A stretch of DNA of 35,473 nucleotides from Chloroflexota bacterium (lineage in GTDB: Bacteria > Chloroflexota > Anaerolineae > Promineifilales > Promineifilaceae): positions 14,920 through 50,392 of the forward strand of contig JAHDEB010000020.1 of NCBI GenBank assembly GCA_020629055.1. Direction: 5' to 3'. Under the pieces are notes generated by a model. That model was not told the DNA's origin, made no database searches, and saw nothing but the letters and a program-made list of their open reading frames with translations. Position numbers and translations under genes: made by a program. Of this stretch, positions 1-7,243 are shown one piece after another; position 1 is the stretch's first letter, and each line of letters begins with the position of its first letter.

Positions 1-1182
1 TTATTCAAATTCCTCAAAAGGTAGGCCGATATAGTTTTCTGCCATCACCGTTTTCCCTGCGTCTGACCCGGTTAAATAATCAAGCTCTGCTACTTGCAAA
101 CGATAGTCGAGCGAATCATCGCTAAATTTGTGCATGAGCGTTGTGAACCACCAAGAAAATCGGATCGCTTTCCATACCCTGCGCAACGCAACCTCAGAAT
201 ATCGATCTAATAGATCGGTCCGTTTTTCTGAATAAAAAGCGATGAGCGCTCGGGACAGGTAAAAGATGTCTGAGGCTGCGAGATTAAGCCCTTTGGCACC
301 GGTGGGTGGCACGATGTGGGCGGCATCCCCTGCCAAAAACAGGTTGCCGTATCGCATCGGTTCGGCAACAAAGCTGCGGAGTGGGGCGATGCTCATTTCT
401 AGCCGGGGGCCGGTGACGAGGCTTTCGGCCGCGTGTGGTGGCAGTCGGCGACGCAACTCGTCCCAAAACATGTCGTCGGTCCAATTTTCAACCTTGTCCC
501 CTAATTCACTTTGAATATAGTAACGGCTGCGGGTGTGCGAGCGCATACTGCATAACGCAAAGCCCCGTTCGTGATTGGCATAAATTAATTCTTCGTCTAC
601 CGGTGGGGTGTCTGACAAGATGCCGAGCCAACCAAACGGATAGATCTTTTCGTACGTTTTTAGTTTGTCGGCCGGGATCGTTTGTCGCCCAACGCCGTGA
701 TACCCGTCGCACCCCATCACAAAATCACAAACCAGTGTTTTCGTGACGCCATCTTCTTCATAGATAATTTTGGGGCTGCTGGTTTCAACATCTTCGATAG
801 CGATCGCAGGGGACTCGTATTTAATAATGCCGCCGGCATCAAGATGTAGAGCGATTAAATCTCGTGTGACTTCTGTTTGTCCCCAAACCATCACCCCATC
901 ACCGGCATATTTCGCCATGTCTACCCGTTCTAATCGGCCGTTGAACGCTAAGGCGTACCCATCATGTGGAATGCCAAACTTATTCATCCGTTGGTCTGCT
1001 CCTAGGGTGCGTAACATGTCGACGGTCCCTTTTTCAAGTACCCCGGCCCGAATGCGAGACTCGACATAGTCACGACTTTGCCGTTCAAAAATAACGGTGT
1101 CTATCCCTTGCAGGTGCAGGGTGCGGGCCAGTAAAAGCCCGGCCGGGCCTGATCCGATGATGCCTACTTGTGTTCTCGTCAT
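1..1182 (-). CDS. pobA: 4-hydroxybenzoate 3-monooxygenase (PobA)
   Basis: This is a 393-residue class A flavoprotein hydroxylase that converts 4-hydroxybenzoate to protocatechuate with NADPH and O2 in the cytoplasm. The N-terminal FAD motif GSGPAG lies at residues 10-15, followed by the PobA signature SRIRAGVLE (42-50). The DG motif GCDGYHGVGRQ is at 157-167 and the second FAD motif GDAAHIVPPTGAKGLN at 285-300. Residues Tyr201, Ser212 and Arg214, known to bind substrate in the Pseudomonas enzyme, fall at the same numbers here, and Tyr384 matches its Tyr385. Length is the family norm (about 394). A GAGAGGAG stretch directly precedes the ATG. An IclR-type regulator lies 89 bp upstream on the same strand, a common arrangement for pobA. 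No protocatechuate-cleavage genes follow within the window, because the window ends at the stop codon. Confidence 0.95.
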   Translation of the reverse strand: MTRTQVGIIGSGPAGLLLARTLHLQGIDTVIFERQSRDYVESRIRAGVLEKGTVDMLRTLGADQRMNKFGIPHDGYALAFNGRLERVDMAKYAGDGVMVWGQTEVTRDLIALHLDAGGIIKYESPAIAIEDVETSSPKIIYEEDGVTKTLVCDFVMGCDGYHGVGRQTIPADKLKTYEKIYPFGWLGILSDTPPVDEELIYANHERGFALCSMRSHTRSRYYIQSELGDKVENWTDDMFWDELRRRLPPHAAESLVTGPRLEMSIAPLRSFVAEPMRYGNLFLAGDAAHIVPPTGAKGLNLAASDIFYLSRALIAFYSEKRTDLLDRYSEVALRRVWKAIRFSWWFTTLMHKFSDDSLDYRLQVAELDYLTGSDAGKTVMAENYIGLPFEEFE

Positions 1183-1214
1183 TTCTCCTCTCGGCCAGTT
1201 AACTTTTGATCAAG

Positions 1215-1253
1215 ATAATAACCGCCTTAAACCTAAAGATTCCGCCTTTAAAC
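1215..1253 (-). promoter_or_regulatory. pobA upstream region with 11/12-bp direct repeat
   Basis: Seen on the plus strand: CCGCCTTAAAC (1222-1232) and CCGCCTTTAAAC (1242-1253), starting exactly 20 bp apart, about two helical turns. A -10-like TATTAT for minus-strand transcription lies at 1215-1220 with no recognisable -35, so the repeats occupy the -35 zone. Flanking GTTAACTT (1198-1205) and AAGTTAAC (1269-1276) form a wider inverted pair. The inference is a binding site for the adjacent IclR-type regulator acting on pobA. Confidence 0.4.
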
Positions 1254-1271
1254 AACTGACTGCGGTCTAAG

Positions 1272-2030
1272 TTAACCTGTCAGGGCGATGTCTAGCTTTC
1301 TAAATTCGGCGGCAGCTTGTTTTAGTTGGTTTATGATGAAGGTTTGATTCGGCCGTACGCGATCTTCTGGCCCAACCACAGTAAAGGTTAGGGGGACCCG
1401 GCCGGGGATGGGAACGGCAATCGCCATAATGCCGTCATAATATTCACCTTGCTCTACGACGATGCCGTTGGCAGTTGTTTGGTCTAGCCGTTCTTGATAT
1501 TCGGCTAAAGATGTGATCGTTTTTGCCGTAAACGGTTTGAATGGCTCTTGCAGAATGTTTTTCACTTCGGCCGAATCAAGCTGAGAGAGCAAAGCCATCC
1601 CAGTGGCACCAAATGGGAGTTCGCGCCGGGCACCCGCACCGGCCACAAATCGAAATGGGGATTCAGATTCGATCACGTGCAGATAGAGCACTTGCCCTTG
1701 ATCGAGTTGAGCCGTAATGACCGTCTCGCCTGTTTCTTTGGCAATCGGCATGAGCAGATCGTTAAAAATGTCATCCAGCTTCAACTGCTGATTCGCAATC
1801 ATCCCCAGTCTGTGAGCAAACATGCCTAACTGGTATCGTTTTCCGCTTTGGGACACAAACCCTAAGTTAACCAGCTCTTGAGTCAGCCGAAAAACGGTTG
1901 GCTTGGGCAGCCCTGTTGCATTGATGATGTCGGTTAGGGTTAAGCTCGGCCGTTCGATACTAAATGCATCGAGGATCACTTTTGCTTTGCCAAGAACCGT
2001 TTTGGGAGAATCTGAATGTTGTTTCGGCAT
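1272..2030 (-). CDS. IclR-family transcriptional regulator
   Basis: This is a 252-residue regulator from the ATG at 2030. An upstream start at 2114 would run into the coding end of the preceding gene and adds a non-conserved tail, so I prefer 2030. The N-terminal winged helix-turn-helix is at about residues 14-68 (LTLTDIINATGLPKPTVFRL, 30-49). The C-terminal effector domain contains an FVAGAGARRELPFGATGMAL stretch typical of IclR ligand pockets. IclR proteins of the PobR/PcaU/PcaR branch control 4-hydroxybenzoate and protocatechuate genes. Its position between pobA and other aromatic genes suggests it regulates pobA, probably through the direct repeat in the 89-bp gap. The ligand is not deducible. 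The upstream GxxExxY gene ends only 23 bp before the start, so they may be co-transcribed. Confidence 0.85.
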   Translation of the reverse strand: MPKQHSDSPKTVLGKAKVILDAFSIERPSLTLTDIINATGLPKPTVFRLTQELVNLGFVSQSGKRYQLGMFAHRLGMIANQQLKLDDIFNDLLMPIAKETGETVITAQLDQGQVLYLHVIESESPFRFVAGAGARRELPFGATGMALLSQLDSAEVKNILQEPFKPFTAKTITSLAEYQERLDQTTANGIVVEQGEYYDGIMAIAVPIPGRVPLTFTVVGPEDRVRPNQTFIINQLKQAAAEFRKLDIALTG

Positions 2031-2053
2031 CTTTTTTTCACAGATAGGGAGTA

Positions 2054-2893
2054 TTAATCTTTTGTGGCAGTTGCTCTGATCGTGATATTGTCCCGGCCAA
2101 AGTTTACCAACCACCCAACCTTCAAATTTAGTTCTCTTAAGAATGTTCGGGTGGTTAAAAAATCATGTGGCGTGAATCCTTCAATCAACCCTCGAACATT
2201 TAGCAGAAACTTGTTCTCAATCAGCATAAACGCCGTCGCTTGTGAGCCGACCAATTCCCCTTGAAACGTTGCTGGAATATGTAAATCGCAAATACACTCT
2301 ATTCCATGGTGAGTAAGCTCAATGGCAATTAGTTTTTGATAGACTTCATCTGAATATCCGTAACCATATTGTCGGCCAATTTGCTTGATGAGCTTTAAGA
2401 CCTCTCTCAAAAGAGTTTTTTCTTTTGCATTTACATAGGGCAGCATACGGGAATAGTCTTCATCAAATCCAATGGATCCACCTTGATAGATCATTCGACA
2501 AATTCCAACTTTAGAGTGGGCAAAATTTATCAATAACCCTAAAGAAAACTGATTAAATTTTAGGTAACGCAATAGCTGTTGTTGGTTGTATGTAGGAAAA
2601 TTACGGCTTCTATAATCTTTTAGAACCTTGAGTTCTAAAATGACTTTATCCAAGACGATCAGATCAGGTTCGAAGGTATGAATGGCAGATTCTCTGTGGT
2701 AGAGTGTTTGCCTTGGTTTTGAAACATATGCAAACTCTCCCTTTGTCAATGCCGAAACCAACGCTTGATGATAGATTTCTTCAGATCTTCCAGCTCCCAT
2801 TTCGTTTCGAACTTTGAAAACCAGCCCTATTATCGGTTCAAGTTCATCTTTGTATAACCACTCATTTTCAAGCAAGTTTGTCAAATGGCTCAT
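2054..2893 (-). CDS. Tandem GxxExxY (PD-(D/E)XK-like) protein, second domain degenerate
   Basis: This 279-residue protein is built of two GxxExxY-type units; the family (PDDEXK_3-like) is normally a single unit of about 125 residues. Unit 1 (about 1-137) has the name motif G35-R-S-E38-E-I-Y41 and the nuclease-like residues Asp77 and E87-L-K89. Unit 2 (about 165-279) starts with G179-Y-S-D182-E-V-Y185 and ends with GWLVNFGRDNITIR, mirroring LGLLINFAHSKVGICR of unit 1. In unit 2 the acidic residue equivalent to Asp77 is absent and the E-x-K triad reads N232-V-R234. Unit 2 is therefore probably non-catalytic. Family function is unknown; such genes are scattered and often strain-specific. It sits among aromatic genes, 34 bp after the dioxygenase gene, with no evident metabolic link. 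Confidence 0.75.
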   Translation of the reverse strand: MSHLTNLLENEWLYKDELEPIIGLVFKVRNEMGAGRSEEIYHQALVSALTKGEFAYVSKPRQTLYHRESAIHTFEPDLIVLDKVILELKVLKDYRSRNFPTYNQQQLLRYLKFNQFSLGLLINFAHSKVGICRMIYQGGSIGFDEDYSRMLPYVNAKEKTLLREVLKLIKQIGRQYGYGYSDEVYQKLIAIELTHHGIECICDLHIPATFQGELVGSQATAFMLIENKFLLNVRGLIEGFTPHDFLTTRTFLRELNLKVGWLVNFGRDNITIRATATKD

Positions 2894-2927
2894 AAGTTAA
2901 TAGTCCTGTTTCCGTATCTGCGAAAAG

Positions 2928-3926
2928 TTAAGAACCAAACATTTTCTCAAGCGTCATTGGCTCACCGGGGAATTCAGATTGATGGCGTTCAACGCCGGTA
3001 AAAGGGCTTGTTTCAAAATACCAGCGGCGCGAAGCGGGAACGCCCCAAATGCTCGATCGTTTGGTATTTGATAACGGCCAGCGGATCGGTTCATGGTCGA
3101 TATCGATCATCTGATAATGGGCGTCATAAAATTCCATTCGATGACCATCAGGGTCACGGAAATAGACGAACATCGCGTTGCCAATTCCGTGACGAGAAGG
3201 TTGACGATCAATAATGTCTTCTAGCCCCATGCTGCCCACCACATCGGTGATATGCATGATGGTGCTGGCATCTTTTGACTGCATCGCAAAATGGTGTAAA
3301 GCTGGCCCTTTGCCTGCGGTGAATACGATGTCGTGTGGGTTGCCTTTGCGCTGGAGCCAAGTGCCCCACAGCTGGGATTCATCGTCAGAATCGGTGTATT
3401 CAGAAATTCTGAAACCTAGTTGAGCGTAAAACTGTGTGGCAAGGGTGACATTTTGGCAAGGCATTTGAAAATGATCGATCGCTTTCGGGTGGCCGCCACG
3501 GTGATGCTGAAATTTGTCATGCAAGCTTTCGGCTTGGTCCATGCGAGCACAGAGTTCAACCGGCATTCCGTTGGGGTCTTCGAAATGGAGCGTTTTACCC
3601 TGAAACGGAACATCGACCCAGCGACATGGGGTGCCGATCTCGTTAAAGTGAGCATAAGCTTTGTCCAGATCTTCGTCCATAAAAACACGCAGGCCGATGC
3701 GGTCAACGGTGCCGGGGGCATTACTTTTACGTAAAACCACGCTGTGATGGGCTCGTTCATCGATGCCGCGCAAATAGAGGGTATCGGCCGTCCGTTCGGT
3801 TTGAATGAGCCCTAAAATCTCGACATAGTGGTTGTAACTTGCATCCAGGTCTTTGACAGTCAAGATAACATGGCTGGCACGGGTGATGTTAAATGGGGGA
3901 TGGTAATTGGGGGTTGGAATTGGCAT
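2928..3926 (-). CDS. Extradiol ring-cleavage dioxygenase, homoprotocatechuate 2,3-dioxygenase-like (VOC fold)
   Basis: This is a 332-residue type I extradiol dioxygenase with two vicinal-oxygen-chelate modules (about 14-130 and 147-270) and a C-terminal lid containing SSIWGVPASRRWYFETSPF (291-309). Expected metal ligands are His152, His212 and Glu265. They align with His155, His214 and Glu267 of Brevibacterium homoprotocatechuate 2,3-dioxygenase as I recall that sequence, and His198 matches its acid/base His200. The likely reaction is meta-cleavage of 3,4-dihydroxyphenylacetate or a related catechol, with Fe(II) or Mn(II), in the cytoplasm. The exact substrate is an inference. No semialdehyde dehydrogenase or other hpa genes are nearby. 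It follows the fumarylacetoacetate hydrolase gene on the same strand with a structured 91-bp spacer. No good Shine-Dalgarno is visible before the ATG. Confidence 0.82.
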   Translation of the reverse strand: MPIPTPNYHPPFNITRASHVILTVKDLDASYNHYVEILGLIQTERTADTLYLRGIDERAHHSVVLRKSNAPGTVDRIGLRVFMDEDLDKAYAHFNEIGTPCRWVDVPFQGKTLHFEDPNGMPVELCARMDQAESLHDKFQHHRGGHPKAIDHFQMPCQNVTLATQFYAQLGFRISEYTDSDDESQLWGTWLQRKGNPHDIVFTAGKGPALHHFAMQSKDASTIMHITDVVGSMGLEDIIDRQPSRHGIGNAMFVYFRDPDGHRMEFYDAHYQMIDIDHEPIRWPLSNTKRSSIWGVPASRRWYFETSPFTGVERHQSEFPGEPMTLEKMFGS

Positions 3927-3947
3927 AAAAAATTCGATCGGGAGTTT

Positions 3948-4023
3948 GGATAGGGATAGGGAGGTTCGTGATGCGATTATTCTTGATAAAAGAACCTAGA
4001 TTCTTAAGCACCAATCCCTATCC
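3948..4023 (-). repeat. Long intercistronic inverted repeat
   Basis: GGATAGGGAT (3948-3957) and ATCCCTATCC (4014-4023) are perfect 10-bp arms. Nested inside are AGGTTC (3962-3967) and GAACCT (3992-3997). The right arm overlaps the stop codon of the fumarylacetoacetate hydrolase gene and the structure ends about 20 bp before the dioxygenase start. In the minus-strand transcript this would fold as a two-tier hairpin between the two cistrons. No U tract follows it, so a processing or stability element is more likely than a terminator. Confidence 0.5.
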
Positions 4024-4995
4024 AGCTTTAACAATAGTTGTTCGAATCGGGCCAAAAATCGACTGGCCGTTTTCATCTAGGGATTCAACCCGGACCACAT
4101 CGCCGATTTTGAGAAACGGGGTGAGTGGATGGCCACTGAGTTTTTGGTCGGTAGTTGCTTCTGAAATAGAACCGTAACCGGATTCGTGGGATTCGTTCGA
4201 AACGGTGCCAGCCCCGATAATTGTGCCTGCGGAAAGATCCCGTGTTTCGGCCGCATGGGCGATCAATTGAGGGTAGTCGAACCAAAAGTCTTTGGCCGCG
4301 TTGGGGGAACCCAACCAGTTACCATTGATGCTTGATGTGACGTTGATTGCGGGCATGTTGCCATCCCACTTGTCACCCAGTTCGTCTGGGGTGATGGCGA
4401 TTGCTGACAGCGCATTGATCGGCTTTGCTTGCAAGAATCCAAACTGTTTGGGTAGCTCAAGCTTCGTTTTTACACGCAAAGTAAAGTCGTTAAATAGCAG
4501 GATGAGTTTGATGTGTTGACTCGCGTTTTCTCGGCCGGTTCCCATCGGCACATCATCGGTCACGATTCCAATTTCCCCTTCGAAATCGACGTTTAGTTCG
4601 TCGTTGGGGACTTTCAGCTGGCCCAAAGGTGGTTCATACTTGTGTGACATGCCTTGGTACATCAACGGTTCCGTTTCGTACCGTGGCGGCATATCTGCAC
4701 CACGGGCGGCGCGGGCCTTTTTCATATGGTGCAGGTAAACAGAACCATCTAAAAATTGGTACCCGCGAGGGAAAGCGGCCGCACAATCTTCGAGTTTAAA
4801 TTCAAATGCATCGGGATGGGTTCCTGCATGCAGTTGATCCGCGATTGTTTGCAGCTCCCCTTTAATGGTGGCCCAATTTTCGATCGCCTGTTGCATTGTC
4901 ATGCCATTTGTCGCTTTAACTGCTTGGGTTAGGGTTCGATTGACGACAATGAGCTGGCCGTCTCGGCCGCCTGATTTTAAACTGGCTAACTTCAT
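4018..4995 (-). CDS. fahA: Fumarylacetoacetate hydrolase family protein
   Basis: This is 325 residues from the ATG at 4995, chosen because GGAG sits seven bases upstream; the longer start at 5016 places that ribosome site inside the coding region. The protein begins MKLASLKSGGRDGQLIVV, typical of bacterial fumarylacetoacetases of about 330 residues. The metal-binding core includes DFEGEIGIV with its paired Glu residues. The C-terminal beta-rich core contains LSAGTIIGAGTVSN and GHPLTPFLKIGDVVRVE. It would hydrolyse fumarylacetoacetate to fumarate and acetoacetate, the last step of homogentisate breakdown. It diverges from hmgA, which supports that role. A related acylpyruvase or meta-pathway decarboxylase role serving the downstream dioxygenase cannot be excluded. 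Confidence 0.85.
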   Translation of the reverse strand: MKLASLKSGGRDGQLIVVNRTLTQAVKATNGMTMQQAIENWATIKGELQTIADQLHAGTHPDAFEFKLEDCAAAFPRGYQFLDGSVYLHHMKKARAARGADMPPRYETEPLMYQGMSHKYEPPLGQLKVPNDELNVDFEGEIGIVTDDVPMGTGRENASQHIKLILLFNDFTLRVKTKLELPKQFGFLQAKPINALSAIAITPDELGDKWDGNMPAINVTSSINGNWLGSPNAAKDFWFDYPQLIAHAAETRDLSAGTIIGAGTVSNESHESGYGSISEATTDQKLSGHPLTPFLKIGDVVRVESLDENGQSIFGPIRTTIVKAG

Positions 4996-5038
4996 ACATT
5001 CTCCAAAAAGTTCCATTGAATGAAACTTTGTGTTTTGG

Positions 5039-5067
5039 TTGAAACAACTCAGTTGGTATTGTAGACT
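5039..5067 (+). promoter_or_regulatory. Candidate hmgA promoter
   Basis: TTGAAA (5039-5044), a 17-bp spacer and TAGACT (5062-5067, four of six matches to TATAAT) lie on the plus strand about 67 bp before the hmgA ATG. It overlaps the minus-strand promoter of the divergent hydrolase gene, so the two would compete for polymerase. The call rests on consensus matching only. Confidence 0.4.
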
Positions 5068-5085
5068 ACGATCCTAATTCGTCAA
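5058..5085 (-). promoter_or_regulatory. Candidate fahA promoter
   Basis: Read on the minus strand: TTGACG (5085-5080), a 16-bp spacer, then TACAAT (5063-5058). This is five of six matches in each box. The same hexamers with the same spacer precede the LacI/ROK operon at 28670-28697. Transcription would start near 5050, about 55 bp before the fahA ATG. Confidence 0.55.
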
Positions 5086-5088
5086 AAA

Positions 5089-5120
5089 TAGCTGTTAGCT
5101 GAGAGCTGTAAGCTGTTGGC
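5089..5120. repeat. Short degenerate AGCTGT tandem repeat
   Basis: Four imperfect AGCTGT/AGCTGA words in a row (TAGCTGTTAGCTG, AGAGCTGTAAGCTGTTGGC) lie 14 bp before the hmgA start codon. This resembles the low-complexity intergenic repeats seen in many genomes. It occupies the space where a Shine-Dalgarno would be expected. Confidence 0.5.
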
Positions 5121-5133
5121 TTTTTAAAAAACC

Positions 5134-6345
5134 ATGAAAAATTTTCCTCAAAAACGGGGTCGGTATACAGATCAAGCCCATGTGCGTGTCCCCACCGGCA
5201 CATTTGAACTTGAACATGCTAGAGAAGGTTTCTTTAGCGAAGAGGCATCTCACCTTTATGTCACCGAGCCACCATCCCATTGGCACCGCATTGAGGGGGA
5301 CTTACGGCCGAGGGCGGTAGATTGCCGTAAAATCGTCACGGCCGATCATGAAGACCCTGATGCATTGCCGACCCAACTTTTGTCTGCTGCGGTCTGGTGC
5401 GGCAAGAAGACCCTATCGTTTTACCTCAGCAAGCGCCAAGAAGCGATGCCTTACATCTATAAATCAGTTGACGGGGATGAAATCTATTTTGTGCACGACG
5501 GTTACGGCCGCATCGAAACTGAGTATGGGGTGCTTGAATACGAGCGTGGGGATTATATCGTTATGCCGCGCGGCTGCTTGTATCGGGTGATTCCTGATGA
5601 TGATCGGACCTTTATGATCATCGTTGAATCGATTTCGCCCTATCAGATTCCAGACCGAGGGTTGTTGGGCCCTCATGCGATTTTTGATAAAGGGGTGCTC
5701 CGTTTGCCCGAATTTGAAACGCCACGCGAAAAGTGGGACCAAGACGAGTACGAAGTGCGGGTTAAACGGCTCGGGCGGCTAACAAAAATGTGGTACGACT
5801 TTAACCCATTGGCATCTGTTGCTGGTTGGAAAGGGACGCTTTGCCCGTATATCCTGAACGTTCGAGATATACGGCCGATTTCAATGCTAAACAACCATGT
5901 TGTACCGACGGCCAATACAACGTTTCAAAGTGAAGATGTGTTGGTAACCACCTTTGCCCCTCGTGCCTTAGGCAATGAGGAAACACTGCGGTTGCCGTTT
6001 TATCATCGCAACATCGATTATGATGAATTTATCTTTTATCACGAGGGGAATTTCTTTTCGAAAGCCGGGATTGAACCGGGGATGTTTACTCTGCATCCGG
6101 CTGGGTTAGACCATGGACCACATCCAAAGGCGTTTGAGCGAGACAAGGCCAATATGGAAAAACTGAAGGCGGAAGGGAAGGATGTGGCTATCGGTAAATC
6201 GACGGCGATTAATTTCGACACAACCCATATGTTATTTGGCAGTGCAGAGATGGCATCGGCCGAATGGGACGGTTACGCGACATCTTGGTATGACCAGGCG
6301 AAAGAAATGGAAGCTGAAGGGAAAAAATTTGGCCCAGTTTATTAA
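5134..6345 (+). CDS. hmgA: Homogentisate 1,2-dioxygenase
   Basis: This 403-residue Fe(II) ring-cleavage dioxygenase opens homogentisate to maleylacetoacetate in tyrosine and phenylalanine degradation. The cupin-like N-terminal half carries a GDEIYFVHDGYGRIETEYG stretch (114-132). The C-terminal iron site is recognisable: FYHRN (His291), DEF (Glu298) and GLDHGPHP (His327), matching the His/Glu/His triad of the human enzyme. ASVAGWKGTLCPYILNV (228-243) is another family stretch. It lies back to back with the fumarylacetoacetate hydrolase gene, which acts two steps later. The intervening maleylacetoacetate isomerase is not in this window. No Shine-Dalgarno is visible: the 14 bases before the ATG are T/A-rich and preceded by an AGCTGT repeat. 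Either translation is leader-independent or the real start differs slightly. Confidence 0.93.
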   Translation: MKNFPQKRGRYTDQAHVRVPTGTFELEHAREGFFSEEASHLYVTEPPSHWHRIEGDLRPRAVDCRKIVTADHEDPDALPTQLLSAAVWCGKKTLSFYLSKRQEAMPYIYKSVDGDEIYFVHDGYGRIETEYGVLEYERGDYIVMPRGCLYRVIPDDDRTFMIIVESISPYQIPDRGLLGPHAIFDKGVLRLPEFETPREKWDQDEYEVRVKRLGRLTKMWYDFNPLASVAGWKGTLCPYILNVRDIRPISMLNNHVVPTANTTFQSEDVLVTTFAPRALGNEETLRLPFYHRNIDYDEFIFYHEGNFFSKAGIEPGMFTLHPAGLDHGPHPKAFERDKANMEKLKAEGKDVAIGKSTAINFDTTHMLFGSAEMASAEWDGYATSWYDQAKEMEAEGKKFGPVY

Positions 6346-6366
6346 CTCGTACAGCCACATTTAACG

Positions 6367-7164
6367 ATGGAATATTTGCAAGGCGGCCGACCTGATAAAA
6401 TCGTCAGATCTAACAACAACGTGCACCGGCCGGCTGGCCCTTGGTCGGCTACGGTGCACCAACTATTGCACCAAATTAGGAAGCATGGCTTTCTTGACGG
6501 GCCGGAGCCGTTTGGGTTTGACTCGGAAGGAAATGAGGTTGTCAGCTACATTCATGGTGACGTGGGTCATTATCCACTGCCAGAACTTGCTAAAAGCGAT
6601 GAAGCTTTGGTTTCTGCGGCACAGCTGTTACGTCGCTATCACGATGCCTCTGCATTTTTTGCAAACCAACTGACCGGTGATGAAACTTGGATGTTGCCGA
6701 TACGTCGGCCGATCGAGGTTATCTGCCACGGTGATTATGCCCCTTATAATGTGGTGTTGGATGGGGAGAAAGCGATCGGAATAATCGACTTTGATACGGC
6801 ACATCCTGCCCCAAGGGTCTGGGATATCGCTTATGCCCTTTATCGATGGGCTCCTTTAACTCACCCTGAAAACCAAGATGGTTTTGGCAGTCCGGCCGAA
6901 CAGATTGGCCGAGCTCGCCTATTTTGCGATGCGTACCGCCTGCCACAATCGGCTCGTGCAGGCGTTGTCGATCTTGTCATTGAACGGCTTCGAGCGCTTG
7001 TGACGTTTATGCAGGTTGAGGCGGAGGCTGGGAATGAAGCGTTTCGCGCCAACATTGATGATGGGCATCATCTGCTCTACCTAAATGATATTGAAAATTT
7101 AGAGTCGAATAAAGATGTGATCCAATCCGGTTTGTTTGGGACCGCTGCCAGTTGTATTGACTGA
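6367..7164 (+). CDS. APH-fold phosphotransferase (aminoglycoside phosphotransferase family)
   Basis: This 265-residue kinase-like protein starts 21 bp after hmgA and is probably co-transcribed with it. The catalytic loop HGDYAPYN (121-128) supplies the base Asp123 and Asn128, and the DFG-equivalent IDFD supplies Asp141. The N-lobe is short and begins with a VHRPAGPWSATVHQLL stretch (19-34) and a SYIHGD motif. These are typical of an APH subfamily common in Actinobacteria and Chloroflexota. Substrate is unknown; genuine antibiotic resistance is not implied, since many members phosphorylate small metabolites such as sugars or amino alcohols. Its place in an aromatic operon is unexplained. It ends at a strong hairpin shared with the converging cupin gene. 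Confidence 0.78.
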   Translation: MEYLQGGRPDKIVRSNNNVHRPAGPWSATVHQLLHQIRKHGFLDGPEPFGFDSEGNEVVSYIHGDVGHYPLPELAKSDEALVSAAQLLRRYHDASAFFANQLTGDETWMLPIRRPIEVICHGDYAPYNVVLDGEKAIGIIDFDTAHPAPRVWDIAYALYRWAPLTHPENQDGFGSPAEQIGRARLFCDAYRLPQSARAGVVDLVIERLRALVTFMQVEAEAGNEAFRANIDDGHHLLYLNDIENLESNKDVIQSGLFGTAASCID

Positions 7165-7184
7165 TCACAAAAATCGGCCGAACC

Positions 7185-7219
7185 CGCTCAGCTTGCACGC
7201 AAATTGGGCAAGCTGAGCG
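7185..7219. terminator. Bidirectional hairpin between converging genes
   Basis: Perfect 12-bp arms CGCTCAGCTTGC (7185-7196) and GCAAGCTGAGCG (7208-7219) enclose an 11-nt loop, and TTTGAATTT follows on the plus strand. It lies in the 79-bp gap between the ends of the APH-fold gene and the cupin gene, as expected for a shared terminator. The U tract is poor. Confidence 0.7.
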
Positions 7220-7243
7220 TTTGAATTTAAGCTCCGTCAACTT

